DNA from: Symsagittifera roscoffensis
Lineage: Eukaryota; Xenacoelomorpha; Acoela; Convolutidae
Reading direction: 5' to 3'
NCBI RefSeq assembly: GCF_963678635.1
Contig: NC_087064.1
Coordinates: 81,069,526 to 81,133,525, forward strand
DNA length: 64,000 bases
The position numbers and the translations under genes were made by a program. Within the stretch, counting starts at the first letter, position 1. The number at the start of each line of letters is the position of its first letter. Under the pieces are notes generated by a model that saw nothing but the letters and a program-made list of their open reading frames with translations, made no database searches and was not told the DNA's origin. Positions 34,601 to 44,253 of the stretch are shown one piece after another.

Positions 34601-37246
34601 ACCAACGCTACGATATTACCAGTACACGAAAAAGCATACCGCGTAAATAATATACTCCAATTATTAGATATTTGTCAATCCACAATTCTTAATGAAGAAT
34701 TATCCATAAATAATATAATAAGTAATGAAAAAAAAAATACAGTTTATTTCACAAAAACCCCATATTTCAAACCTACATTCAACATAAATAACTATACAGA
34801 GAATCAACAGAAATTTTTAACAATGTTTAACTTCCAACATTCACAAATAACACAAGACGAATTTGATAAGTTAGCCAAACAGCTAATAAAATATTCATCA
34901 GTCTATTCAACATCGAAATTTGATGTTGACAAAATCAGTTCATCACTACATCTCCCATTAAAACCTGACGCAGTTTTCAAAAGACAAAGAGCAAGTAAAG
35001 TACCAATTCATTTACACGATAAAGTGAACAGATTACTCGATATTTTAGAACAATACAAAATTATATCACCGGTAAACAAAGAAGAACAACCAAAAGGTAA
35101 CACATTTATCAACCCTGTTATCATCCTAGCAAAAGGAGAATCATTAAAAATAGTTCTAGACGCTAGATATCTTAATTCACTAATAGACGAATCAAAATGC
35201 AATTGGCCTATTGAACCAATACAAGTTATTTTAACAAAAATAAACGGAAAATACTTTACAACCGCAGATATGAATAGTGCATATAATCAAATGCCACTAG
35301 ATGAACAATCGCGACGCTTAACACAATTTGTTATTGGAAATCAGCAATATGAATTCAACCGCCTATTCTATGGAATATCCATAGGACCAGCAGCATTTTC
35401 AGCTTTTATGAGTAAAATTTTTAGACCACTAATACTAAAGAAAAACGCAATCACCTATCTAGACGATGTTTTTATGCAATCACAGACAAAAGAAGAAATG
35501 TTTAATGTTTTAGAACACTATCACAAAATACTTCAGAACGAAAATCTGAAGGCCGCCCCCGATAAATCACACTTCTTTTTAACACGAGTTAAATTCTTAG
35601 GACACAATATAGAAAGAAAAACAATCACTCCATTAAAATCACGCATTGATGCTATTCAGAAGCTCCAACCACCAACAAACAAAAAGAAAATCCAAGAATT
35701 CCTTGGAATGTTAAATTTTTTAAGCAAATATGTCTATAAAATGCAATTATACCTAAGACCATTCTATAATATACTTAGACAACAAAATAATTTTGAATGG
35801 AACACAGAACATCAAGCACGATTTGAAGAAATTAAAAAACTCCTAACTGAACAAATTTCGAATACAATTCCAGATCCAAATCAACCATTCTATGCAATGT
35901 GCGATGCTTCGAATTTTGGCATCGGCGCAGCATTATTACAATCACACAATGGCACAAACAAAATGAATCTTATATCAGCAAATTCTCGATTATTCACTCA
36001 AGCAGAGCTACGACTCTCAACTCTAATGAGAGAATGTACAGCCATAATATATACACTAACAGAATATGAATTTCTGATACTTGGATCAAAACATCCAACA
36101 GTTCTATTCACAGATCACAAACCAATCATTTTTCTCTTTACACAAAAATCTAATCCAAATCACCGAGTTTATAGATTTCAATTAATTCTAATGAAATTCC
36201 CAAACTTACATATAGTTTGGACAGCAGGAAAGAATCTTGCATTACCAGACACTTTAAGTCGAAATACACCACCTGAATTACTTACACGTAAAACTACAGT
36301 TGAAATACCCAAAAATATAAAATTTTACCTTGCAGAAAATGAAACATCACCCCGACTAGAATCGAAATATGCAGTAAAAACTGACGTTGAACAATCACAA
36401 ATAAATAATCTACAACACTTCCCACTTTATTTAGATTGCCAAAATAACCACTACGAAGTTGATCTACTTGGAACATCAACTTTTAAACCAATTCCATATT
36501 CACAATGGATAAAAAATAACACCCAACAAAAAAGAGTAAAACAATACCCGCATAAAAAAGACCTTTCTCCGTTAATTGAAAAAGAAAATCTAACTGATAA
36601 AATAAATTTATCAGGACCGCAAACAAACGATTCAAAATACACAATAAATCAAGTTTTTGACCTCCATGTCCCACTTGATACAATTCCTTTATCTAAATTA
36701 GAAATTGAAAACAATTTTCTCCCCCCAAAAGATAAAATTACAATTAATACTTTGAAACAATATCAAAATCTTGACCCAATAATTAGACAACTAAAATCAT
36801 GGCACAAATATAAAACTAAACCCGTAAAGGCAGATACAACAATATTAGGAAATAAAACACTCCTCCGATATTTTCGAAAATTTAATAATACAACAATTAA
36901 TGAAAACACAGACCTTCTAGAATACCAATTAAATGAATCTACAGTTCCCTGTCTCCCTTTAAGTATGATTCTCATAGCTTTTAATATCTCACATACACAA
37001 AACATTAAAGGACACTCTGGATCAGAGAAAACATATTCAAATTTCATACAAAACTTTTATTTTCCAAATGCACCAATTTGGATAAAAGTACTATGCAATG
37101 ATTGTATAGTATGTCAGCTAAATAAACCTTATCCAAATCAAAAACAAATAGCACAAAAACAAGACTTTAAAGGACAAAGTTTGTACTTTAACCACCGTAT
37201 TTCATTTGTTACAAAAGGACCAATTTCACCCTACCATACCAAATAA
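34601..37246 (+). CDS. pol: Reverse transcriptase-RNase H-integrase N-terminus
   Basis: The frame is open from just after the 34598 stop; the first ATG is 34823 (807 codons). From that ATG: RT core with LDARYLN, FTTADMNSAYNQMPL, FNRLFYGISIGPAAF and the catalytic YLDD at 35456-35467 (residue 212). The thumb/connection includes QEFLGMLNFLSKYV. RNase H begins at MCDASNFGIGAAL (about residue 359) with ECTAIIYTLTEYE and FTDHKPI. The integrase zinc domain is H724, H731, C761, C764. The frame then enters the start of the integrase core, where the usual first catalytic Asp position reads Val (GTT, 37208-37210), and ends seven codons after GPIS. The RT is of Ty3/Metaviridae type and looks intact; the integrase is not. 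Confidence 0.93.
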   Translation, partial: TNATILPVHEKAYRVNNILQLLDICQSTILNEELSINNIISNEKKNTVYFTKTPYFKPTFNINNYTENQQKFLTMFNFQHSQITQDEFDKLAKQLIKYSSVYSTSKFDVDKISSSLHLPLKPDAVFKRQRASKVPIHLHDKVNRLLDILEQYKIISPVNKEEQPKGNTFINPVIILAKGESLKIVLDARYLNSLIDESKCNWPIEPIQVILTKINGKYFTTADMNSAYNQMPLDEQSRRLTQFVIGNQQYEFNRLFYGISIGPAAFSAFMSKIFRPLILKKNAITYLDDVFMQSQTKEEMFNVLEHYHKILQNENLKAAPDKSHFFLTRVKFLGHNIERKTITPLKSRIDAIQKLQPPTNKKKIQEFLGMLNFLSKYVYKMQLYLRPFYNILRQQNNFEWNTEHQARFEEIKKLLTEQISNTIPDPNQPFYAMCDASNFGIGAALLQSHNGTNKMNLISANSRLFTQAELRLSTLMRECTAIIYTLTEYEFLILGSKHPTVLFTDHKPIIFLFTQKSNPNHRVYRFQLILMKFPNLHIVWTAGKNLALPDTLSRNTPPELLTRKTTVEIPKNIKFYLAENETSPRLESKYAVKTDVEQSQINNLQHFPLYLDCQNNHYEVDLLGTSTFKPIPYSQWIKNNTQQKRVKQYPHKKDLSPLIEKENLTDKINLSGPQTNDSKYTINQVFDLHVPLDTIPLSKLEIENNFLPPKDKITINTLKQYQNLDPIIRQLKSWHKYKTKPVKADTTILGNKTLLRYFRKFNNTTINENTDLLEYQLNESTVPCLPLSMILIAFNISHTQNIKGHSGSEKTYSNFIQNFYFPNAPIWIKVLCNDCIVCQLNKPYPNQKQIAQKQDFKGQSLYFNHRISFVTKGPISPYHTK

Positions 37247-37692
37247 TTGCCAAACCCACTGATGTCACATATAAAATCACCGACTCAGACAAAAAAGAAA
37301 TTGTTCAACATCGAAACAATCTATTACCTTATTACCCAAAAGAATACGCACTACGCGAACTAACTCAATTATATTCTTTCACAGGTTTAAAAGTTATTCA
37401 AAATAACCCACATACGGAGAATAAAACAAAGGAACAACATGACATTCATCTCGAAAATCAAAATAAAAAATCAACTACAACAAAAAACAATACAAAAAAG
37501 CTAGATCAAAATATAGCTCAAAAAGAAAGAAAAAATAGAAAATTGACAGAAAAAATAATACCCCAAGAACAAATCGACAAATCAGAACATAGAGAGTCAT
37601 CACGACTTAGAAATCAACCACGTAAAAACTATAAAACATTCATCCCACAATCTAAAATATTAAAGAAAGTCGAATTTCAAAAACAGCTTTAA
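37234..37692 (+). pseudogene. Integrase C-terminal domain, detached by a core deletion
   Basis: Starting at PYQIIAKPTDVTYKI, this frame matches the GPY/F segment of Ty3 integrases and continues through LLPYYPKEYALREL into a Lys/Asn-rich tail ending at a TAA (37690-37692). It overlaps the end of the RT-integrase frame in a different phase. The catalytic core that should lie between GPIS and PYQI, several hundred bases, is absent, and the junction near 37225-37236 also shifts the frame. No ATG is needed if it was once part of pol. Confidence 0.75.
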
Positions 37693-38286
37693 TTTTATAT
37701 TTCATAATCTTTGCACCTCTGAAATATTTTGAACTTTCATTTTTCAAAATAACATGCTGACAAACACGCAGCGACTCTAGTTCATAATTAGCCAATAGGA
37801 TTCATCCAATCGGTCTCCTTCTCTAACTATAGCACAAATCAACTAGACGAACGATATTAAAACTCCAGGCATATCTATAACTATAACTTTGCGACCTCCA
37901 GGTCAACAATAAGCAAACCATTCCAACTTGACAACTAAAATAAATATCACCATAATATCATAACCCTCCCTTATCTAATAAACCAAAGATCAACAATATT
38001 TCCCCAACTCAGACCCCAAATACCCCCCAAACAAATATGTTAAATTAGCCTAAAGTAAAAGAACGACCATTTTAATTAGCCTAAAGTATAAAAATCTCAA
38101 AAATACCCCAGATCATTTGACAAATAAAAATAAAGAAAAAGAAGACCTCCCGATCACCATAAAACTTGCCCCCAACAACTTTTCACAAAATTCAACCCAC
38201 TTGTCAAAAAACCAATAAATAATTCGACCACACTTGAAAATTGCCTCAAACACCAAAAAATATTCGATCGAGAAGCCATTTCTTAA
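37693..38286 (+). other. Gap between pol and the accessory ORFs
   Basis: About 590 bases, A- and C-rich like the rest of the element, with stops in all + frames. TTAGCCTAAAGTA occurs twice (38045 and 38078). No gene is seen; splice acceptors for env-type messages could lie here. Confidence 0.5.
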
Positions 38287-38517
38287 ATGCTCTTCTCTCG
38301 ACCAGTCAACATAATTCTTAACATTCTCATAAACTTTTTAACGATATTTAAACTTTTAATCATATTTCTTTTTGATACCTTTGAATCTTTTGTAATAATC
38401 TTAATCATTTTTTGCAATATTTTTTTAATTTTCTATTCCATATTTGAACTATACCTCCAACTTTCGAAAGCTATTGACTATATCCACAGGTACGATTCAC
38501 AAAACTTATCTAAATGA
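38287..38517 (+). CDS. Tiny membrane ORF A
   Basis: 76 residues, nearly all hydrophobic, with two predicted membrane segments (about residues 9-30 and 34-58) and a short polar end (YIHRYDSQNLSK). Its stop TGA overlaps the ATG of the next ORF as ATGA. The DNA here is T-rich, opposite to the A-rich rest of the element. Comparable in size and shape to viral small hydrophobic proteins, but there is no family match. The hydrophobicity could be a by-product of T-rich DNA, so coding status is uncertain. Confidence 0.45.
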   Translation: MLFSRPVNIILNILINFLTIFKLLIIFLFDTFESFVIILIIFCNIFLIFYSIFELYLQLSKAIDYIHRYDSQNLSK

Positions 38518-38702
38518 TACGAACCATTTTTAGTAGAACAGATATTTTTTTACTATTTGTAATTTTTATAACATTTCTATCATCCCTCATCTTGACAATA
38601 TGTAAATGTATAAAGAAAGCAATCATCACATTCGCCCTAGCAACAATCCTCCTAATTCTTTTTCTAGAAGAATACTATAATAAACATAAATTTTTCCACT
38701 AA
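38514..38702 (+). CDS. Tiny membrane ORF B
   Basis: 62 residues starting inside the stop codon of ORF A (ATGA at 38514-38517). Two hydrophobic segments (about residues 10-28 and 36-50) are joined by a Cys/Lys loop (TICKCIKKA), with EEYYNKHKFFH at the end. It overlaps the following Pro-rich frame by about 35 bases, so a frame change near 38670-38700 would give a membrane-anchored Pro-rich protein. No family is recognised. Confidence 0.45.
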   Translation: MIRTIFSRTDIFLLFVIFITFLSSLILTICKCIKKAIITFALATILLILFLEEYYNKHKFFH

Positions 38703-39843
38703 AAGAATAAATAAAAAACCATCAAAAATTGCTAACCAACAATCACTCAGTCAGTCTTCACCGACATTATCCCAAGATAACCCAACACCACCTTCAACTA
38801 CCCAAAACCCCCAAACATCCACACGAATTTCCTTTCAAGATAACCCATATACCTTTGAAGAACGACACGCTCGCTTATCTGAACCACTAGAACCAGTTCA
38901 ACGACAAGCACCTCTAAGCAAATCAACATATAACTTATACCCAACACTACCACAAGAATTAAGTAGAATACGAAATCCTAGTCAAAACCAAAATACAGTC
39001 GAAATAAATAGACAAATTATACATCCTCGACTAAACAGAAATTTTCAAACTCCCCGAGTTCATTTTGATATACCTCAATCCCCATCACAAAGTACTCCAG
39101 AAAACCCCATTGGTATATTACCAGAAACCCCTACGCTTCTTTCACAACGTAGCACCTCAAGCTTACCCTCAGATTACTTAGGTTCAACACCAACATCTGA
39201 ACAAATAAGTGAAAATCCCTTTAACCCCACAAACCAAACTTCACGACTACCATATTGGACAACACATTCATTCACACAAGGTGAACCAAATTTACTCAAT
39301 GATCCAATAGACATTTCTACGGATACAACGACATCCTCATCACTACCAGAAACATTATCACTACCATCAACACCATCAATAAGCCAGATTTCACCAACTC
39401 CTTTTAATTTAAATTTCCCAAATAACCTCGACGCTAGATATCGAGAACAATCATAAACAAATATTCCTTTAAGACTAGACTGGAATACATTCACAGCACC
39501 TCCACCATTATTTGGACAACACCCAGAAAGTAACCGACTCCACAACTGGGCACTCAATAGACTACAATATAGACAAGACATCCACAAAGACATTCGTGAT
39601 CATAACATCCAAATACTCCAACAAAATAGTCTACAATTAAAATTTGAAATAACGGTTAAACTAAACAACATTACTCAACATCCCTACCCATTAAACCCGC
39701 CAAATATAACAGCTCAATCACTGCCACCACCTTTTATAACAACTGAAGTAATATACAAATATGACAGATATACCAAAAAGACAATTGGTTACATCACATT
39801 TTATAACCCATACTCAGGATTATCATACACATGTATATTCTAA
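38668..39843 (+). CDS. ATG-less Pro/Ser/Thr/Gln-rich ORF with one internal stop
   Basis: An open frame runs 38668-39456. After a TAA (39454-39456) the same frame stays open to 39843, for about 390 codons in all. I find no ATG before the internal stop. The sequence is disordered-type, with blocks such as SQSSPTLSQDNPTPPS, LSEPLEPVQRQAPLSK and SLPSTPSISQISPTP; after the stop it becomes more ordered (LFGQHPESNRLHNWALNRLQ). Its end overlaps the env ATG by 13 bases. It may be the cytosolic part of ORF B reached by frame change, or an exon. The absence of ATG and the steady composition argue that the frame is real but the start is elsewhere. Confidence 0.5.
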
Positions 39844-41165
39844 AAATATTAATTTTTCTCCAACTCTTTTTTCTAGCAATCTCCAATCAGAACATAAACC
39901 CTTCCCCCCGCACAGGACCCCAAGATTTATTGGTAACACATTACGATTGTGAAGAAAATGAACAAAAAACACTACACAAGTATGCAATAAATCAAGTATC
40001 ACAATGCGAAACAGAACCACAAGCTATAGAAACTACAAATGTAATAGCGACACTTTATTCAAAAGCCCAAGCAACAACAGTCATAGGATATAAATTCACA
40101 GCAACATTTTCTGAAAAGAAGGTACATTGTTCACAAGTCTCAAATGGAAATAAAAACCGACTTGACCACGAATCATTCTACCAGAGTAATATCGAACGAC
40201 TTTTACATCTCAATCCCGATGATTGTAAAAACGAGTTACTCAGACTAAATATCACAAGAAATAAAAACACAGATAGAAAATTAGTATATTTCCAAGTTTT
40301 TGCAGATTCTGTACATCAAGCAGAACTTGAAAGATATCAAGGACATATAAAACTAGATGAAAAATACCCATACAACGGCGCACACGGAAGATTAACTTAT
40401 GACATACACGATAAACACTGGATACCACATATTGGTATAAATAACCCATCAAACTGCAAAGCAGACACAAAAAATAAAGGATATCAAGAAATAATGTTTT
40501 TCGATTGGAAAATACAACTCGAAAAAATACAACTCACACGCGATTTATCTGACAACACAATGATCTATCAAGGAATTAGATTACCCTGTAAAAACGATCA
40601 AGGCTATTGTGACCCTACAACACGAACACAAGCAACAATTGTTTGGTTCCCCGAAGACACATGTACAACATTTCAAGTAGCAAAAATACACGCTCGTATG
40701 ATAAAATTTCACGAAAAATATTTTATACAATCAATCCCATATGAACAAGTAAATCCATCACGAAAACAAAGTTCTAAATTTAGAAACATACACAATATAG
40801 AAAATAAATTGACACGTTTTCAAATATATCAAGAAACAGAACTTGCATGTAAATACAGAAATCCACTTCACAAAACACAATACTCCGAAATATTAGTTGA
40901 ATACGAAAAAGGATTCGACATGACCACTGGAAAAGTAAAAATCGACCCATACGCCACAAGTCACCCTATAAACGAAGGAACATCTTATATACCAGTTGAT
41001 TTTCAAAAAAGTAAAGGTCAACCTGGTGGACATCTAAAGCCCCATGACACTAGAAGCACACGTTTACAAGAACTATCACTAATGAATAGTACATATTTCG
41101 GTAATATCCACTATGATATTCACTTAGATATGAAATTAGACTACACAATTAGCCGAATTTTTTAA
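39831..41165 (+). pseudogene. env: Env-like glycoprotein, N-terminal part
   Basis: 444 codons from an ATG with a clear signal peptide (MYILKILIFLQLFFLAIS, cleavage likely near residue 18). The ectodomain has paired-cysteine blocks (residues 37-55, about 100 and 125-135, then LPCKNDQGYC and DTC) and N-glycosylation sequons such as NIT and NST. The frame stops at TAA 41163-41165, but the same frame continues beyond for about 47 codons before the coding sense moves to another frame (see next entry). The layout recalls class III-type glycoproteins of mononegavirus/chuvirus kind, which some LTR elements have captured; that assignment is inference from pattern, not alignment. Confidence 0.75.
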
Positions 41166-41203
41166 GAAATGTCACTCTCTGAATTAGAAACACTTCACCA
41201 ACT

Positions 41204-42448
41204 ATGCGAATTAGAAAGGACAGAAATCCTACAATCACTTGCACTAGCAGTATTAAAAATACCTATGCAGGATATTTACTATCAGGAAATAGATCAAATT
41301 TTTTAGACTATGAAGGAAACATTTTATGGTTATATACCTGTACCAAAAAAGTATCACCACTATATGTTTTTGAAGATAAACGATGCTATAAAAGAATCCC
41401 TATCTTTTATAAGAATAAAGAACATTTCGTTGACACACTTTCAAGACGAACCTATTTCTGGGATACCGCAGTCCCATGTGGATCAAAAAACAGCCACAAT
41501 GTAGTACAACTGAACCCTGATGAAGATAAATATTACCTTTTTACCCCATATGCCACATTAATGCAATCACTCAAAAAATTTTCACCTGAAAGCATTAGAG
41601 CTATTGCTCGAAACCCAAATATTGACCTACAGTCAATTGGAATATATTCAAAATCCGATATCCAACATCACATTAGAACACAACAATTCCAAGAATTATT
41701 AACACAAATGGACACTATACAAAGACAATCAATTGACCAAAACTTACGCAAACTTGCCGAAACCGCAGGATTTGCAGATATTTATACACAAGACTATAGC
41801 GGATATTTTAAAGACATTAAAGACTATATATATCTAAACGGTGAAAAATACCGACCACAAGATATCTCACCTATAAATATTTTTAGCTTTGTTACACTCA
41901 AAAATGAAATTCTTGATTTTCTAGGATGGCCCTATTACATCTTAGAAAAATTAACTATTTTATACGCAATGTTTAACTTTATAGGATTTCTTTTTTCACT
42001 TTTAAAAGGAATCTACATTATATGCGCTATACACACACAAGTAAATAGACAAGGAAGTGTAGCACGCTTACTATTTGCAGAATTTTTTGGAATTTTTTCA
42101 TCGTCAATAAACAAAATTCTTTTAGACGCACAAATAAAAGAATACAACACAAAAATAGCAACAAGACAGAACACATATGACGAAGAACATAACAATGTAG
42201 AAATAACGCCCACAGCACCACAGTTACCACCCCTACCACATAACCATCCATTATCCCTAGTCCCACGAAATTTTCGAAATTTAGCAATAACACATAATCC
42301 AAATTTTAGACCAACCATATCACAAAGTCCCATTCAACATATAATGACACATCATTCACTAGATGAAAATACATATGAACAAATTATAGAACAACCCCAT
42401 ACCACCGCTTTTCAGTCTCAAAATAATAAATTTTTTAGCCCACGATGA
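41204..42448 (+). pseudogene. env: Env-like glycoprotein, C-terminal part with membrane anchor
   Basis: The nominal frame has 414 codons, but its first 15-20 codons overlap the extension of the upstream env frame. The sense switches frame in the A-run at 41255-41259, so the start codon here is probably not used. It contains a Cys-bearing ectodomain (LWLYTCTKKV, then DKRCYKRIPI, and VPCGSK), a helical stalk, and a strong membrane segment at about residues 242-276 (41931-42031). A long Pro/Asn/His-rich cytosolic tail follows. The stop TGA overlaps the ATG of the next ORF as ATGA. Together with the previous entry this is one broken env gene with one stop and one single-base frame change. Confidence 0.75.
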
Positions 42449-44244
42449 GCCGACAACTTGGATCCCTACACCGCTCAAATTACCATCCAACCAACCTCAA
42501 CACTCCAATTACAATAATTCCACTTTTTGCTTTCCCGCCACCCGATTTCCCAACCAATAATGTAACATCGGGCATGAATTCAGACACTAATTCACATATC
42601 TCAGTTTTATACTCCATTTCACAACTCAATAACCCAAATATTGAAACCCCTGATGAATTTGCAGACTCTGAACCATCTCCATCCAATAATTTTCAAACCA
42701 ACTCCTCAGTTTTTTCAAAACCCCCTTTTCAACCAAATAACCCACTCCCATCCATTTCTACACCCTCTTATGCTTCACAAGTCACCCCAACCTACTCTTC
42801 ATTTCATTCAGACCGATCATCCAATTCTCCAGATACTCCCCAAATCTCCCAAGAACTAGATAATTTTATCACCCTACAACAACAACCCTTCCACCTTGAA
42901 AACCCCACTATAAATCAGATTTCATCCACAATAGAATCAGCAAACCCACCTACCCCTACACCCTCTTCAGCTTATACCGCATCATTAGCACCATCATCCA
43001 CATCCACCGAATCATCAAATAGCACTAATAGAGCTTATCGCACTTTCAAAAGAAAATTCCCAAACCATCCATTTCCAACAAAACCAGGAACAGCCCGTGA
43101 ATATATTAATCATCCAAATCATACTAACACGAAAAAAATTTTAGCAATCACCTTACCTTCATTTCCACAATATACTTTGAACACCCCAAACGACACTAAC
43201 GACACACGTAGTTTTGTAGATGAACAAGTTTTAATGCCTACACTTCATTGGAAATCATATTATCACTTTACTAACCCCCTTTGCCTACCTTTATCTAATA
43301 CTCAGATCGATATAGAAAGAAATCAAGATATGCTATATCGACTCACCACACCACTAACACATAGACAATTTACTTATATAGGATATAAAAAGTCACTAAA
43401 AACATACACTGCACCCCGAGCTAACGAATATACGCTAGAATATTACGATCACAACATCATCCGAGCTAACCAAGACCAATTTTTAGATGATGATCGTTTC
43501 GCTAACCCACAAATCACAGAAAAATTCTTCATAAAAACACCATGTGTATTTACACTCAATATATTTGATCGCAAATTCGACCACGTCATTTCTGAAGCAC
43601 TAACCGACATGCAAGCTTACGAAAGTTTTAAAGAAAGATTTCAATTATTTTCACTAACCTTCAATTTCCTTGCACCACAAGAACGCGATTTGCACTGCTC
43701 ACACGACATTATGTTACGCACTAAACAAACCCACACATATACATATTATCGCTTCATACAAAATCACTTTGATCTAAACACCCCATCAAGACAACCACAC
43801 CACCGTTTTCAATTTATTAACTCTAAATACACATCACCATTTTTTCTTAACTTCACATATTGCATCAAAGATACTAACCTTCACGGTATTCTTCGCAATT
43901 ATGATCCCATAACCCAAATGTATATTTTTTGTCCCATCACGAAGACCTTCAACGCAGAAGAATCCAGACCCTTCCTTATCCCACATGAATTTATCCAACC
44001 TATAGAAATCCCGATATTAGAATTCATTCACAACACTAAATACAATCACAAATTATATAATCTCATCCAAAACACACCTTATGAGTTTGCAGTTGGCACT
44101 GAAGAACTAAAAACTATTAAAGCACTTCAATTGCTTTGGCCACTGCTTCAAACTAAAAACATCATTCGCATACTAGCAAAATTACTAACAAATTCCGACA
44201 TAATACACGACATCTTCCCCCACGGTTTTTTCCCCGACGACTAA
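42445..44244 (+). CDS. 599-residue ORF downstream of env, unrecognised
   Basis: Starts in the stop codon of env (ATGA, 42445-42448). Residues 1-205 are Pro/Ser/Thr/Asn-rich and disordered (SPDTPQISQELDNF, TPTPSSAYTASLAPSSTS). A short basic stretch (RTFKRKFPNHPFPTK) leads to a compact-looking region of about 390 residues rich in Phe, Tyr, His and Ile with few Cys, including LPTLHWKSYYHFTNPLCL-like and SPFFLNFTYCIKD segments, ending HDIFPHGFFPDD. No signal peptide or membrane segment. It is intact, unlike gag, pol and env, which suggests it has not been neutral for long. Ty3 elements and retroviruses place accessory proteins here, but I recognise no family. Confidence 0.75.
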   Translation: MSRQLGSLHRSNYHPTNLNTPITIIPLFAFPPPDFPTNNVTSGMNSDTNSHISVLYSISQLNNPNIETPDEFADSEPSPSNNFQTNSSVFSKPPFQPNNPLPSISTPSYASQVTPTYSSFHSDRSSNSPDTPQISQELDNFITLQQQPFHLENPTINQISSTIESANPPTPTPSSAYTASLAPSSTSTESSNSTNRAYRTFKRKFPNHPFPTKPGTAREYINHPNHTNTKKILAITLPSFPQYTLNTPNDTNDTRSFVDEQVLMPTLHWKSYYHFTNPLCLPLSNTQIDIERNQDMLYRLTTPLTHRQFTYIGYKKSLKTYTAPRANEYTLEYYDHNIIRANQDQFLDDDRFANPQITEKFFIKTPCVFTLNIFDRKFDHVISEALTDMQAYESFKERFQLFSLTFNFLAPQERDLHCSHDIMLRTKQTHTYTYYRFIQNHFDLNTPSRQPHHRFQFINSKYTSPFFLNFTYCIKDTNLHGILRNYDPITQMYIFCPITKTFNAEESRPFLIPHEFIQPIEIPILEFIHNTKYNHKLYNLIQNTPYEFAVGTEELKTIKALQLLWPLLQTKNIIRILAKLLTNSDIIHDIFPHGFFPDD

Positions 44245-44253
44245 CAGGTAAGT
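44242..44253 (+). promoter_or_regulatory. Consensus 5' splice site after the last ORF
   Basis: CAG|GTAAGT with the exon edge at 44247, three bases after the TAA of the 599-residue ORF. It matches the metazoan donor consensus fully. Whether it is used is unknown; a 3' UTR intron or use in antisense-free alternative messages is possible. Confidence 0.35.
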
